Shown here: positions 49,069 to 57,548 of the stretch, piece by piece | How the letters are laid out: each line of letters starts with the position of its first letter | How positions within the stretch are numbered: the stretch's first letter is position 1 | NCBI RefSeq assembly: GCF_025753795.1 | Contig: NZ_JAOWPS010000006.1 | Span: 186,001 to 250,000 of the forward strand | Direction of reading: 5' to 3' | DNA from: Mesorhizobium sp. YC-39 | GTDB taxonomy: Bacteria; Pseudomonadota; Alphaproteobacteria; Rhizobiales; Rhizobiaceae | Length of the DNA: 64,000 nt | The notes under the pieces: model-generated | What the model was told of the DNA's origin: nothing | What the model saw: the letters and a program-made list of their open reading frames with translations, nothing else | Database searches by the model: none | Made by a program: the position numbers and the translations under genes

Positions 49069-49938
49069 CTAAATTATTGCAGTGACCCTGCCCGCCGTGA
49101 GGCGACAACCGACCTTCGCCTGCCGGACTTCGATGCCACCTTTTCTTGCGTAGTCTATTCGTACCTGGATCGGCGCCGTGAGTGCACCCCCACGTTGACG
49201 CAAGGCACCCGCGCTTACGACACGGACACGGACGGCGCCAAGCGGTGTCGCGGCGGAAATGATCGCCGCACGGCAGGCTTGCACGACCGCGGCTGGCGTA
49301 CCGGGTATCATTTTCAGTGGTCCCACGGATCCAAACGGATACCCCAGGATCGAGTTACCCTGACCTCTCCTGGAAGGCCTGAGGACGGATGGCAGGGAGA
49401 TCGATTGCCTGGTGGTCTTGGCGGGGACGATGGCTTTCGCGACCGCGGGCGGACTACCGGGAGCGGTAACCGATTTGCTGTCGGCGGACGGATTGGCGTC
49501 CACACCAATACCCGCTGAAACGCTTCCGCTTGTGTTGCTGGGATTGTTGCTGGCATTGGAGCCCACGCCGCTGGTCGAAACGCTTCCGCTTGTGCTGCCG
49601 ACGTTACCACTAACGCCTGCGTCGACTGATCCTGCGCCGACCGAAGCGCCAACGTTTGCTCCGCCTACACTGCCGACGCTCGCGCCCGCTCCCACAGATG
49701 TGCCTTGCGGGCCGGCGCTCACGCCAGCATCGACCCCTATGCCGCCAACGCTTGTGCCAGCCCCCACGGATGTGCCTTGCGAACCGACGCTCACGCCAGC
49801 ACTGACCCCTATGCCGCCAACGCTCACTCCAGCACCGATCCCGAGACCGCCGCCCCTACCGCCCAAACCTGCGTCAAGAGCCGAGGCAGGGCCGATCGCG
49901 ATCCCGATAGTCAGCGCGGCTGCAACATATTTTTTCAT
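49069..49938 (-). CDS. Secreted glycine/valine-rich repeat protein with conserved-looking C-terminal Cys domain
   Basis: Not a recognised family. 289 residues from ATG 49938 (GGGAG site); the signal peptide MKKYVAAALTIGIAIGPASA is followed by LDAGLGGRG. Residues about 31-100 contain two 24-residue tandem units (SVGGIGVSAGVSVGSQGTSV.. and SVGGIGVDAGVSAGPQGTSV..) and decayed copies, then Ser/Asn/Gly linker to about 170. The C-terminal 75 residues look folded: VVQACRAAIISAATPLG and KVGCRLTAG each hold one Cys, probably a disulfide. It lies 58 bases downstream of the coiled-coil gene, same strand, and may be co-expressed. Surface or envelope role inferred. Confidence 0.75.
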   Translation of the reverse strand: MKKYVAAALTIGIAIGPASALDAGLGGRGGGLGIGAGVSVGGIGVSAGVSVGSQGTSVGAGTSVGGIGVDAGVSAGPQGTSVGAGASVGSVGGANVGASVGAGSVDAGVSGNVGSTSGSVSTSGVGSNASNNPSNTSGSVSAGIGVDANPSADSKSVTAPGSPPAVAKAIVPAKTTRQSISLPSVLRPSRRGQGNSILGYPFGSVGPLKMIPGTPAAVVQACRAAIISAATPLGAVRVRVVSAGALRQRGGALTAPIQVRIDYARKGGIEVRQAKVGCRLTAGRVTAII

Positions 49939-49996
49939 TTTGATACTCCCGTGCGGCATACATTCAGCTCCCTCGTCGGCACTTGCGCAGCTCGAG

Positions 49997-51760
49997 CTAG
50001 TTCAGTGGGCGCGTTGGGAGCAATGGTGCAGGAAGTTCGATGGCCAGCACCTCAAGTTGCGGCGACTTCCGGTACTTCACTTTCTGTTTTTTCTGCGAGC
50101 GCGGTTTGCGGGCCGGCTGGACGCCCGAATCCGATAATGCACTTGCAAGTGCACTCGCGGGGGTACGTGCTTTCAGCGCGCGCGCAGCGGCGCGACTCTT
50201 TTCCTTGACGATGTCGATCGTCTTACGCGCGGCACTCAGGCTGCGGGCCAAACCGGTAGCCCTTTCGCGCTCCTGGTCCAGCGCCGCACTCAATTCTATT
50301 GAGTTCTGCTTCATGGCATCGCGGTCCCGGCGAACAGTGTCGAGGTCACGTTCAGCTGCATCTGCTCGTTCGCGTTCCAGTGCGAGCGCTTCTCCGGCTT
50401 GCTTTGAAGCGGCCTCGGCCACCTGGCGCCCCTTTACGGCGTTGGCCTGCTCGACTGCGGCCAGATTTGCGCCTTTCTTGAGAGCATCGATAGTTTGACG
50501 CGCCGTGGCGAGTTCCTGTTCGAGGGCCGCAACTTTGTGGCGTTCAAGCGCTTGCTTCGCGGAAGCCCGAGCGGCTTCCTGATCTGCGCCCGTCTTGAGG
50601 GCAGCAATGGTTTGGCGCGTCGTGGTGAGTTCCTGTTCGAGGGCCACAACCTTCTGGCGCTCGCCATCAAGCGCTTGCTTGGCGGAAGCCTGGGCGGCTT
50701 CCTGATTTGCGCCTGCCTTGAGAGCAGCGATGGTTTGACGTGCCGCGGTGAGTTCCTGTTCGAAGGCCGCAACCTTCTGGCGCTCAAGCACTAGCTTGGC
50801 GGAAGCCTGAGCGGCTTCCTGTTTTGCACCCGTCTTGAAGGCATCGATGGTTTGACGTGCCGTTGTGAGTTCTTGTTGCAGGGCCTCGACCTTCTGGCGT
50901 TCAAGCGCTTGCTTCGCGGAAACCTGAGCGGCCTCCTGATTTGCGCCCGTCTTGAGAGCATCAATGGTTTGGCGCGCCGTGGTGAGTTCCTGTTCGAGGG
51001 CCGCAACCTTCTGGCGCCCGTCATCAAGCGCTTGCTTCGCGGCAACCTGATCTGCACCCGTCTTGAAAGCAGCGATGGTTTGACGTGCCGTGGTGAGTTC
51101 CTGTTCGAGGGCCGCAACCTTCTGGCGCTCGTCATCAAGCGCTTGCTTCGCGGCAACCTGATCTGCGCCCGTCTTGAAAGCCGCGATGGTTTGACGCGCC
51201 GAGGTGAGTTCCAGTTGCAGGAACTCGACCTTCTGGCGCTCGTCATCAAGCGCTTGCGTCGCGGAAGGCGGTGAGGCTTCCGTCAAGGGTTGCGCTTCAG
51301 GCGTGGCGCCTTGCGCGCTGTCCCAGAGATGAGCTGCCGTCTTCAGATTTTCAATAATTTGCTGCGCCGTCTCCAGGTTATGCTCGAGCGCTTCGCCTGT
51401 TCGCTGCTGCGCTTCCAGGGCCTCCGCCTGCCTGGCCAGCTCCGCTCGTGCTGCGGTCAGTTCGCGGTGCAAGGCCTCCTCGGATCCGATCGCGCCAGTT
51501 TGCGCCTTGTCCGGTTCTTTCCCGATATCGGTAGGGTCTGAAACCACGACCGACGAGCTGTCGGTCGCCGTGGCCACCGCTGACGCTTTGGGCGCCGACT
51601 GACTGTTTGCTGGAGATGCCAAAAGGAGGGTGAGCATTAACGGAACGAGGCACAGCAGAGCCTTGCACCCCATGCCACATATCCCGTGAAGTAAAATCAG
51701 GGGTCGCGGTTTAATAAAGGTGAAGTCATAGCGGAGGAATTTTGATCTGGTACTCTGCAT
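49997..51760 (-). CDS. Exported coiled-coil protein with seven tandem helical repeats
   Basis: 587 residues from ATG 51760, chosen for AGGA eight bases upstream (ATG 51769 is too close to it). An N-terminal basic stretch and the hydrophobic segment ALLCLVPLMLTLLLASPANS give a signal peptide or anchor. Residues about 170-440 are seven units of 37 to 41 residues built on KQALDDERQKVAALEQELTT then ARQTIAALKTGA; units differ by a missing DDE or an added QEAA. A further helical part follows and a basic Arg/Lys/Pro tail (ARKPRSQKKQKVKYRK). DNA units are nearly identical, so copy number may vary. Function unknown; an envelope-spanning or scaffold role is inferred. Confidence 0.75.
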   Translation of the reverse strand: MQSTRSKFLRYDFTFIKPRPLILLHGICGMGCKALLCLVPLMLTLLLASPANSQSAPKASAVATATDSSSVVVSDPTDIGKEPDKAQTGAIGSEEALHRELTAARAELARQAEALEAQQRTGEALEHNLETAQQIIENLKTAAHLWDSAQGATPEAQPLTEASPPSATQALDDERQKVEFLQLELTSARQTIAAFKTGADQVAAKQALDDERQKVAALEQELTTARQTIAAFKTGADQVAAKQALDDGRQKVAALEQELTTARQTIDALKTGANQEAAQVSAKQALERQKVEALQQELTTARQTIDAFKTGAKQEAAQASAKLVLERQKVAAFEQELTAARQTIAALKAGANQEAAQASAKQALDGERQKVVALEQELTTTRQTIAALKTGADQEAARASAKQALERHKVAALEQELATARQTIDALKKGANLAAVEQANAVKGRQVAEAASKQAGEALALERERADAAERDLDTVRRDRDAMKQNSIELSAALDQERERATGLARSLSAARKTIDIVKEKSRAAARALKARTPASALASALSDSGVQPARKPRSQKKQKVKYRKSPQLEVLAIELPAPLLPTRPLN

Positions 51761-51889
51761 ATGACTCATTCCTGAACCTCTATGACCACGGCCCTCGCCG
51801 CTATTGTATTCTCCATTACTGACGCCGCGGTTGTGGATGCCGCGCCGTCTGGAGGTTAGCTCCTATCTCCTACTTTTCGTCATTCGAAC

Positions 51890-51906
51890 GAACGAAACTT
51901 TCGTTC
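51890..51906. promoter_or_regulatory. 17-bp perfect palindrome GAACGAAA-C-TTTCGTTC
   Basis: Arms of eight bases around one C, about 130 bases upstream of the coiled-coil gene. GAACGAAC just to the left extends the pattern. It looks like a TetR-type operator; no TetR gene is adjacent. Confidence 0.5.
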
Positions 51907-51982
51907 ATTCACTCTGGGGGTGTTTGAAATTTCCGGAAGGCCGCCTGCTCAATGCCGCAAACGGCTCGTCGGCATGCAATCG

Positions 51983-52260
51983 TCAGAGTAACGTCAGGCG
52001 GGCCGCTTCCTGCTTGCCTTGGGCGAAACCGGCACGGGCGGCGGGGATGCGGGTCGCCAGATCCATCTGGTTCGTACCCATTGCGGCTCGGGAATCGGCG
52101 CCCGGCGTGATCACCTCGACGCGGCTGCCCTGCTTGCGCAGGCTCTCGACCTGACCGTCCGTCCCAGCATGACGACCTCGCTCAATGCCCTCGGGACGCC
52201 CTGGCTGACCGAGTCGATCAGCGAGCTCATCAGTTCGCGGCTAGATGTCTGCTGTTGGAA
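51983..52260 (-). pseudogene. Remnant of a patatin-like phospholipase gene (3' end, frameshifted)
   Basis: On the minus strand from about 52240 one frame reads SRELMSSLIDSVSQGVPR, then ALSEVVMLGR; one base is missing near 52160, and the neighbouring frame continues DGQVESLRKQGSRVEVITP, GADSRAAMGTNQMDLATRI and PAARAGFAQGKQEAARLTLL to TGA 51983. The pattern is what I recall of the C-terminal end of bacterial patatin-like phospholipases. The N-terminal part with the GxSxG nucleophile is absent, and upstream bases to 52445 carry nothing related. Family identity is moderately sure; decay is clear. Confidence 0.6.
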
Positions 52261-52410
52261 TGCAGCAGGAGTTTTTATTGAATGTCTAAAATGGGGCGTA
52301 GATCTGCCTTAGGCACGCCGATTGTGGACGTCGCCTTCGGGTCCATTAGTTGCCACATGGTGCGGCAAAGTCAGAGGGCTCAGGCCGCAACTTTACAGAA
52401 AACCGGATAG

Positions 52411-52428
52411 AGCGAGGAAGGTCTCGCT
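52411..52428 (-). terminator. Hairpin downstream of the L,D-transpeptidase gene
   Basis: AGCGAG (52411-52416) and CTCGCT (52423-52428) pair around GAAGGT, about 20 bases past the stop. On the minus strand a GGTTTTC stretch follows after several bases, so it is an imperfect terminator candidate. Confidence 0.35.
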
Positions 52429-52445
52429 CCTGTGCTTCGACCAAC

Positions 52446-53270
52446 TCAGAAAACCTGGTCAGTAATCGCCCTTACCGGTCCAAGCAAGATCGATCCTTCC
52501 GGCACGCCGGCATCGATCGGAATGGCCTTCCGGTTTGCCGTTGCCACCATCTGCTGGCCGACGCCGGCGCTAACGATCACCGGTGTCTTAGAGGGCACGC
52601 GATCGTAGAGATCGATGATGTCCTGGTTTATCAGGCGAACACAGCCCGAAGACACCGATTTGCCGATCGAGTTCCACTCCGGCGAGCCGTGCAGGCGGTA
52701 GAGCGTGTCCTGGTTGCCCTGGAACAGGTAGAGCGCCCGCGCTCCAAGCGGGTTCTTCAGTCCGCCAGGCATACCGCCATTGTCGGCACTGAATTTTGCC
52801 AGCTCAGGCTGTCGGGCGATCATTTCGTCCGGCGGAGTCCATTTCGGCCATTTCTGCTTCCACTGGACGACAGCATCACCGGCCCATTCGAAACCGGCGC
52901 GGCCGAGCCCGACACCGTAACGTATGGCTTGCCCACCCGGACGCACGAGATAGAGGTGGTGGCCAACCGTATCGACGACGATGGTCCCGGGCTGCTGGCC
53001 GGTCGGATCGGGAACGATCTGGCGCAGGAACTGCTCGTCGATTTTCTCGTACGGTATGCCCGGCAAATCGAACCCGCCGTCGCTGACCGGAGCATACATT
53101 GTTGCATAGTCGAGCAGTGGTGGCTCGACATAGGCCGGAGGCGGAGGCTCGACCGGCTGTGGCCCCACAGTGGCGCAGGCGGAAACCGCAATCGAAGCGG
53201 CCCCCAGCGCTGCGGCGTTCAGAAAGCCGCGGCGGCTCAGGCGATAGGATTCGATGTCGGTTGTGAACAT
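52446..53270 (-). CDS. L,D-transpeptidase (YkuD family)
   Basis: Cross-links peptidoglycan or attaches proteins to it in the periplasm. 274 residues. The N-terminus has SRRGFL (Tat-like) and a lipobox-like VSAC with Cys32, so it may be a lipoprotein. The catalytic motif HGSPEWNSIGKSVSSGCVRL spans 194-213 with His194 and Cys210. GTIVVDTVGHHLYLVRPGG is the first YkuD strand pair. Typical of alphaproteobacterial ErfK-like enzymes. Confidence 0.93.
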   Translation of the reverse strand: MFTTDIESYRLSRRGFLNAAALGAASIAVSACATVGPQPVEPPPPAYVEPPLLDYATMYAPVSDGGFDLPGIPYEKIDEQFLRQIVPDPTGQQPGTIVVDTVGHHLYLVRPGGQAIRYGVGLGRAGFEWAGDAVVQWKQKWPKWTPPDEMIARQPELAKFSADNGGMPGGLKNPLGARALYLFQGNQDTLYRLHGSPEWNSIGKSVSSGCVRLINQDIIDLYDRVPSKTPVIVSAGVGQQMVATANRKAIPIDAGVPEGSILLGPVRAITDQVF

Positions 53271-53447
53271 GGTTGCCTTTATTAAGTCTCAAATCGAAAC
53301 AAAGCGTGAATACGTTCTGATCAGTACGGCGCCAGCCCTACCAATGCCCGGCGCGATAGGCGGTTCCGAATCTGGCCTGACGGTGGACAAACAAAGGCAA
53401 AGCTGTGACCGCGCTGTCCCTGTTGCACTGCGGCCACATGTCGAGTA

Positions 53448-54110
53448 TCAGCCGCCCGTCAGCAGGCCTTCGAGCGAGGGCAGGATCAGCGCCGGCGGAA
53501 AGTCGCGGTATTCCTCGGGCTGGTTGGCGCGGTTGATCCAGACGGTCCGGAAGCCGAATTTGGTGGCGCCGGCGACGTCCCAGCGGTTGGACGACTGGAA
53601 CGACACCGCTGCGGGATAGAGCCGCCAGTCTGTCGTGACCATGTCGTAGACCGACGGGTCGGTCTTGAAACGCTTGACGGTATCGACGGAGTAGACGTCG
53701 TCCAGGACCTGGTCGAGCGCGGCGGATTTGACGGCCGCTTCCAGCATTTCAGGCGAGCCGTTGGACAGGATCGCCAGTCTTGCGCCCGACGCCTTGAGCG
53801 CCTTGAGCACGGCCGGCACCTCTGGATAGCAGTCCAGCCGCCAATAGGCTTCAAGCAGTTTCGTCTTGAGCGCCTTGTCCGCGGATGGAACCTTGCGCAA
53901 GGCGAAATCGAGCGCCTGTTCGGTGAGTTGCCAGAAGTCGGCATAGGCGCCCATCAGCGTTCGCACCCATGAATATTCCAACTGCTTGGCGCGCCAGATG
54001 TCGGACAGAAGCTGGCCGTCGGGTCCGATCTGGTCGGCATGACGGCGCACGGCCGCATGCACGTCGAACAACGTGCCATAGGCGTCGAAAACGTAAGCCG
54101 CATAATGCAT
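53448..54110 (-). CDS. Haloacid dehalogenase, type II (HAD superfamily)
   Basis: 220 residues from ATG 54110 (in-frame TTG at 54146 is possible). Nucleophile Asp9 in VFDAYGTLFDV; motif II SNGSP near 125-129; Lys in motif III near 157-160 (RFKTDPSVYD); the type II signature SFQSSNRWDVAGATKFGF with Ser and Asn that bind the haloacid. It would hydrolyse 2-haloacids to hydroxyacids with inversion. Divergent from the aminotransferase gene. Confidence 0.9.
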   Translation of the reverse strand: MHYAAYVFDAYGTLFDVHAAVRRHADQIGPDGQLLSDIWRAKQLEYSWVRTLMGAYADFWQLTEQALDFALRKVPSADKALKTKLLEAYWRLDCYPEVPAVLKALKASGARLAILSNGSPEMLEAAVKSAALDQVLDDVYSVDTVKRFKTDPSVYDMVTTDWRLYPAAVSFQSSNRWDVAGATKFGFRTVWINRANQPEEYRDFPPALILPSLEGLLTGG

Positions 54111-54320
54111 GGCGACAGTTTTGCGGTGCTGCGGCGCAAGGTGCAAGCACTGATTGCAGTCACGACCAGATCGGCGCCAACGGGTCGCAGCCAGGCCTGG
54201 CGCCGATGTCGGTTGGTCCGGGATCGCTGGCCCTCAACAAAATCTCGCTTATGCCCGTTGACGACAGCCGCCAAAGCATCTTCCATGGCCGGCAACAAGG
54301 CACCGAAACGGAACCAAGCA

Positions 54321-55199
54321 ATGACACTGGCGACTGCGGCGCAATCCGCGACATGGACCTTCGTCGACGGCGACTGGTATGAAGGCAATGTCGCTATTCT
54401 CGGCCCGCGCAGCCATGCCATGTGGCTCGCCACCAGCGTATTCGACGGCGCCCGCTGGTTCGAAGGTGTCGCCCCCGACCTCGACCGCCACGCCGCAAGG
54501 GTGAATGCATCGGCGATCGCGCTCGGTCTCAAGCCGTCGATGAGCACTGACAAGATCGTCGGACTGACTTGGGATGGGCTGAAGAAGTTCGACGGCAAGA
54601 CGGCGGTCTATATCAGGCCGATGTACTGGGCCGAACATGGCGGCTATATGGGGGTACCGGCCGATCCGGCATCGACCCGCTTCTGCCTATGCCTCTACGA
54701 ATCGCCGATGATCTCGCCGACGGGCTTTTCGATCACCGTTTCACCGTTCCGGCGTCCAACCATCGAAACCATGCCGACCAACGCCAAGGCGGGCTGCCTT
54801 TACCCCAACAATGGCCGGGCCATACTCGAGGCCAAGATGCGCGGTTTCGACAACGCGCTGGTGCTCGACATGCTGGGCAACGTCGCCGAGACCGGGACCT
54901 CGAACATTTTCCTGGTCAAGGACGGCCACGTGCTCACACCGGCGCCGAATGGCACATTCCTGTCCGGCATCACACGCTCGCGCACGATGACTCTGCTTGG
55001 CGAATACGGTTTCAAGACCACCGAAAAGATGCTGTCGGTGCGCGATTTCCTTGAGGCCGACGAAATTTTCTCGACCGGCAACCATTCGAAAGTCGTGCCG
55101 GTCATCCGCATCGAGGATCGCAATCTCCAGCCAGGTCCGGTGGCCAAGAAGGCGCGCGAACTCTATTGGGACTGGGCACATTCGACGTCGACCGGCTGA
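54321..55199 (+). CDS. Class IV PLP aminotransferase, branched-chain type
   Basis: Probably a branched-chain amino-acid aminotransferase, though D-amino-acid transaminase or lyase relatives share the fold. 292 residues from ATG 54321; ATG 54285 would add 12. PLP Lys156 is in TNAKAGCLYPNNGRAI, AETGTSNIF near 232-240 is the PLP-Glu loop, and LSGITRSRTM follows. VFDGARWFEG at 40-49 is the N-terminal signature. The ribosome site is weak. Followed by a repeat-like hairpin and sodB. Confidence 0.85.
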   Translation: MTLATAAQSATWTFVDGDWYEGNVAILGPRSHAMWLATSVFDGARWFEGVAPDLDRHAARVNASAIALGLKPSMSTDKIVGLTWDGLKKFDGKTAVYIRPMYWAEHGGYMGVPADPASTRFCLCLYESPMISPTGFSITVSPFRRPTIETMPTNAKAGCLYPNNGRAILEAKMRGFDNALVLDMLGNVAETGTSNIFLVKDGHVLTPAPNGTFLSGITRSRTMTLLGEYGFKTTEKMLSVRDFLEADEIFSTGNHSKVVPVIRIEDRNLQPGPVAKKARELYWDWAHSTSTG

Positions 55200-55244
55200 C
55201 CTGCCGTCGCTTCGCGTGCCTGCCCGTTGTTTTGACGCAGGCTC

Positions 55245-55275
55245 CTGGCGGAAAACCGTGTGACACTTTTCCGGA
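55245..55275. repeat. Hairpin repeat upstream of sodB
   Basis: GGCGGAAAACCGTGTGACAC then TTTTCCGGAACC: arms GGAAAA/TTTTCC with an inner GTG/CAC. It has the look of the GAAAA..TTTTC palindromes at 18752 and 47104, but is less perfect. Confidence 0.4.
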
Positions 55276-55312
55276 ACCCGCTTAGAAAGGGAACCGGCGC
55301 TTCATTCCGGAG

Positions 55313-55359
55313 TTGTTCCAGCTCAATCCAGACCTATCTTAGTCCGGTATCGACACCGG
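55313..55359 (+). promoter_or_regulatory. Candidate sodB promoter and leader hairpin
   Basis: TTGTTC (55313-55318), 16-base spacer, TATCTT (55335-55340). The leader then has CCGGT (55344-55348) / ACCGG (55355-55359) before the strong GAGGGAG ribosome site of sodB. Confidence 0.45.
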
Positions 55360-55385
55360 GTTCTTTCCACGAGGGAGTATCATCC

Positions 55386-55982
55386 ATGGCTTTTGAATTG
55401 CCCGCTCTGCCCTACGATTACGAGGCCTTGCAGCCTTACATGTCGAAGGAGACGCTGGAGTATCATCACGACAAGCACCACAAGGCCTATGTCGACAACG
55501 GCAACAAGCTGGCCGCGGAGGCCGGCATGGGCGATTTGTCGGTCGAGGAAGTCGTAAAACAATCCTTCGGCAAGAACGCCGGGCTCTTCAACAATGCCGC
55601 CCAGCACTACAACCACATCCATTTCTGGAAATGGATGAAGAAGGGCGGCGGCGGCAACAAATTGCCGGGCGTCCTGCAGAAGGCCGTCGACAGCGACCTG
55701 GGCGGCTACGACAAATTCAAGGCCGACTTCATCGCCGCCGGCACCACCCAGTTTGGTTCGGGCTGGGCCTGGGTTTCTGTCAAGGATGGTAAGCTGGCGA
55801 TCTCGAAGACGCCGAATGGCGAGAACCCGCTCGTCCATGGCGCGACGCCGATCCTTGGCGTCGATGTCTGGGAGCATTCCTATTACATCGACTACCGCAA
55901 CGCCCGGCCGAAATATCTCGAAGCTTTCGTCGACAGTCTCATCAACTGGGACCACGTCCTGGAGCTTTACGAAAAGGTCTGA
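55386..55982 (+). CDS. sodB: Superoxide dismutase, Fe/Mn family
   Basis: Removes superoxide. 198 residues from ATG 55386. Metal ligands: His27 (EYHHDKHH), His77 (NNAAQHYNH), Asp160 and His164 (DVWEHSYY). Gln73 in NNAAQ is the position typical of Fe-type enzymes, and FGSGWAW has Phe instead of the Mn-type Gln; rhizobial members may still use Mn. No signal peptide, so cytoplasmic. Own promoter and terminator. Confidence 0.96.
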   Translation: MAFELPALPYDYEALQPYMSKETLEYHHDKHHKAYVDNGNKLAAEAGMGDLSVEEVVKQSFGKNAGLFNNAAQHYNHIHFWKWMKKGGGGNKLPGVLQKAVDSDLGGYDKFKADFIAAGTTQFGSGWAWVSVKDGKLAISKTPNGENPLVHGATPILGVDVWEHSYYIDYRNARPKYLEAFVDSLINWDHVLELYEKV

Positions 55983-55994
55983 TCGATTCTGCAG

Positions 55995-56027
55995 AAAAGC
56001 CCCGGCACGACCGGGGCTTTTTCTTTT
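55995..56027 (+). terminator. Rho-independent terminator of sodB
   Basis: AAAGCCCCGG (55996-56005), loop CACGA, CCGGGGCTTT (56011-56020), then TTCTTTT. Ten perfect pairs with a T-rich tail, 13 bases after the stop. Confidence 0.9.
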
Positions 56028-56138
56028 AAAAGCTCGAGATCGCAAGATTCACACAAGCGTGAGGCGAAGTTCCGGAATTATTAAGCCATCCTTGCCGTTA
56101 TCGTCCTGTCTGAAGTGCCTCAACATGGAGCCAACTGA

Positions 56139-56582
56139 ATGAGAAAGCTTGTTATCGCCATCTCTACGCTCGCCCTGGCCGGTTCGGCGGCCTTTGCCGA
56201 CCCGATCCTTGACCGGCAGGCTCTGATGAAGGAACGCGGCAAGATCGTAGGCGGATTGTCGAAAGTGGCCAAGGGCGAGGAGCCTTTCGACGCAGCGGCG
56301 GTGTTGACGCAGTTACAGGCGCTTCAGGTCAACGCTGAAAAATTCGATACCGGCCTCGAAACGCTTTTCCCGGCGGGCAGCGACACCGGCGACACCACGG
56401 CTGCTCCCAAGATCTGGGAAGACATGGCCGGCTTCAAGGCGGCTGAACAGAAATATCTCGCCGACGTCAAGGCTGCTGCCGCTGCTGCTCCCGCCGACGT
56501 CGATGCCTTGAAGGCACAGTTCAACACCATCGGCGGCGATTGCGGCACTTGTCATCAGAGCTACCGGATTAAAAAGGGCTGA
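56139..56582 (+). CDS. Cytochrome c prime family protein
   Basis: Periplasmic haem protein of 147 residues. Signal peptide ends at AAFA, before DPILDRQALMK at 21. The four-helix cytochrome c' plan has its single haem site at the C-terminus, CGTCH at 135-139. Members bind NO or act in nitrosative stress or electron transfer. GGAG lies eight bases ahead of the ATG. Ten bases before the di-haem cytochrome gene, so likely one operon. Confidence 0.92.
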   Translation: MRKLVIAISTLALAGSAAFADPILDRQALMKERGKIVGGLSKVAKGEEPFDAAAVLTQLQALQVNAEKFDTGLETLFPAGSDTGDTTAAPKIWEDMAGFKAAEQKYLADVKAAAAAAPADVDALKAQFNTIGGDCGTCHQSYRIKKG

Positions 56583-56591
56583 TCGCGGGCG

Positions 56592-57542
56592 ATGCGCCTG
56601 CTGAAAAAACTCGTCGGTGCCGCCCTCGTTCTGGGCGGCGTCGGCGCCGTTGCCGGGTGGTTCCTGTCGGCGCCGGTCAGGCTCGATGCCGAAACGTTGG
56701 CGAAACTCGGCCCTGGCGATGCCGCGAGGGGCAAGCGCATCTTTTATGCCGGTGGCTGCACGTCATGTCATTCCAAGCCGGGCTCGCAGGGCGATGCCCG
56801 CCTTCAACTGGTCGGCGGTCTCGAACTCAAGACGCCGTTCGGCACCTTCGTGCCGCCGAACATTTCGCAGGATGCCAAGGACGGCATTGGCGCATGGTCG
56901 GTCGAAGACCTCGCCAACGCCATGCTGAAGGGTGTCTCGCCGAGCGGCGAGCATTTCTACCCGGCGTTTCCCTACGCATCCTATGCCCGAATGAAGCCGG
57001 CCGACATTGCCGATCTCTACGCCTTCCTGAAGACCCTTCCGGCGGTGGCCGGCAAGGCGCCCGCCAATTCGCTGGGCTTCCCGTTCAACATCCGTCGCGG
57101 TATCGGACTGTGGAAACGGGTCTATCTGAGCGACCAGCCGGTGATTGCTTTCCCGCAGGATACGCCAGATCCAGTCATGGCCGGACGCTATCTGGTCGAG
57201 GGGCCAGGCCATTGCGGCGAATGCCACACGCCGCGGGACTTTACCGGCGGCACCACGAAGAGCGAATGGCTGGCCGGAGCCACTGCCGCCGAAGGCAAGG
57301 GCATCGTGCCGAACATTACCTCGGGCGAAGGCGGCATCGGCGAGTGGTCGCAGGCTGACATCGCCAACTATCTCGAAACCGGCTTCACGCCGGATTTCGA
57401 TTCCGTCGGCGGCGCCATGGTCGACGTGCAGAGAAACATGGCCGAGCTGACGCCGGACGACCGCGTGGCCATCGCAGCCTATCTGAAGGCCGTCCCGCCG
57501 CACCCGAACGGCTATCCCGCGCGCAAGCAGACAGCGAATTAG
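56592..57542 (+). CDS. Di-haem cytochrome c
   Basis: 316 residues with an uncleaved or cleaved N-terminal hydrophobic segment (about 7-27) and two haem sites: CTSCH at 56-60 and CGECH at 208-212, each followed by a cytochrome c fold; PPNISQDAKDGIG and VPNITSGEGGIGEWS are the axial-Met side regions. The pattern is that of the cytochrome subunit of membrane alcohol/sugar dehydrogenases, but no dehydrogenase is adjacent. Pairs with the cytochrome c' gene; ends 6 bases from the convergent LON-domain gene. Confidence 0.9.
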   Translation: MRLLKKLVGAALVLGGVGAVAGWFLSAPVRLDAETLAKLGPGDAARGKRIFYAGGCTSCHSKPGSQGDARLQLVGGLELKTPFGTFVPPNISQDAKDGIGAWSVEDLANAMLKGVSPSGEHFYPAFPYASYARMKPADIADLYAFLKTLPAVAGKAPANSLGFPFNIRRGIGLWKRVYLSDQPVIAFPQDTPDPVMAGRYLVEGPGHCGECHTPRDFTGGTTKSEWLAGATAAEGKGIVPNITSGEGGIGEWSQADIANYLETGFTPDFDSVGGAMVDVQRNMAELTPDDRVAIAAYLKAVPPHPNGYPARKQTAN

Positions 57543-57548
57543 CACCCG

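Noticed and set aside
50460..51270. Regular repeats that could suggest a CRISPR array or satellite
   Set aside because: Units of about 110-125 bases are coding, in frame, and form a coiled coil; no spacers or cas genes.
52019..52312. Plus-strand open frame of 97 codons
   Set aside because: No family match; the opposite strand holds the patatin-like remnant that explains the sequence better.
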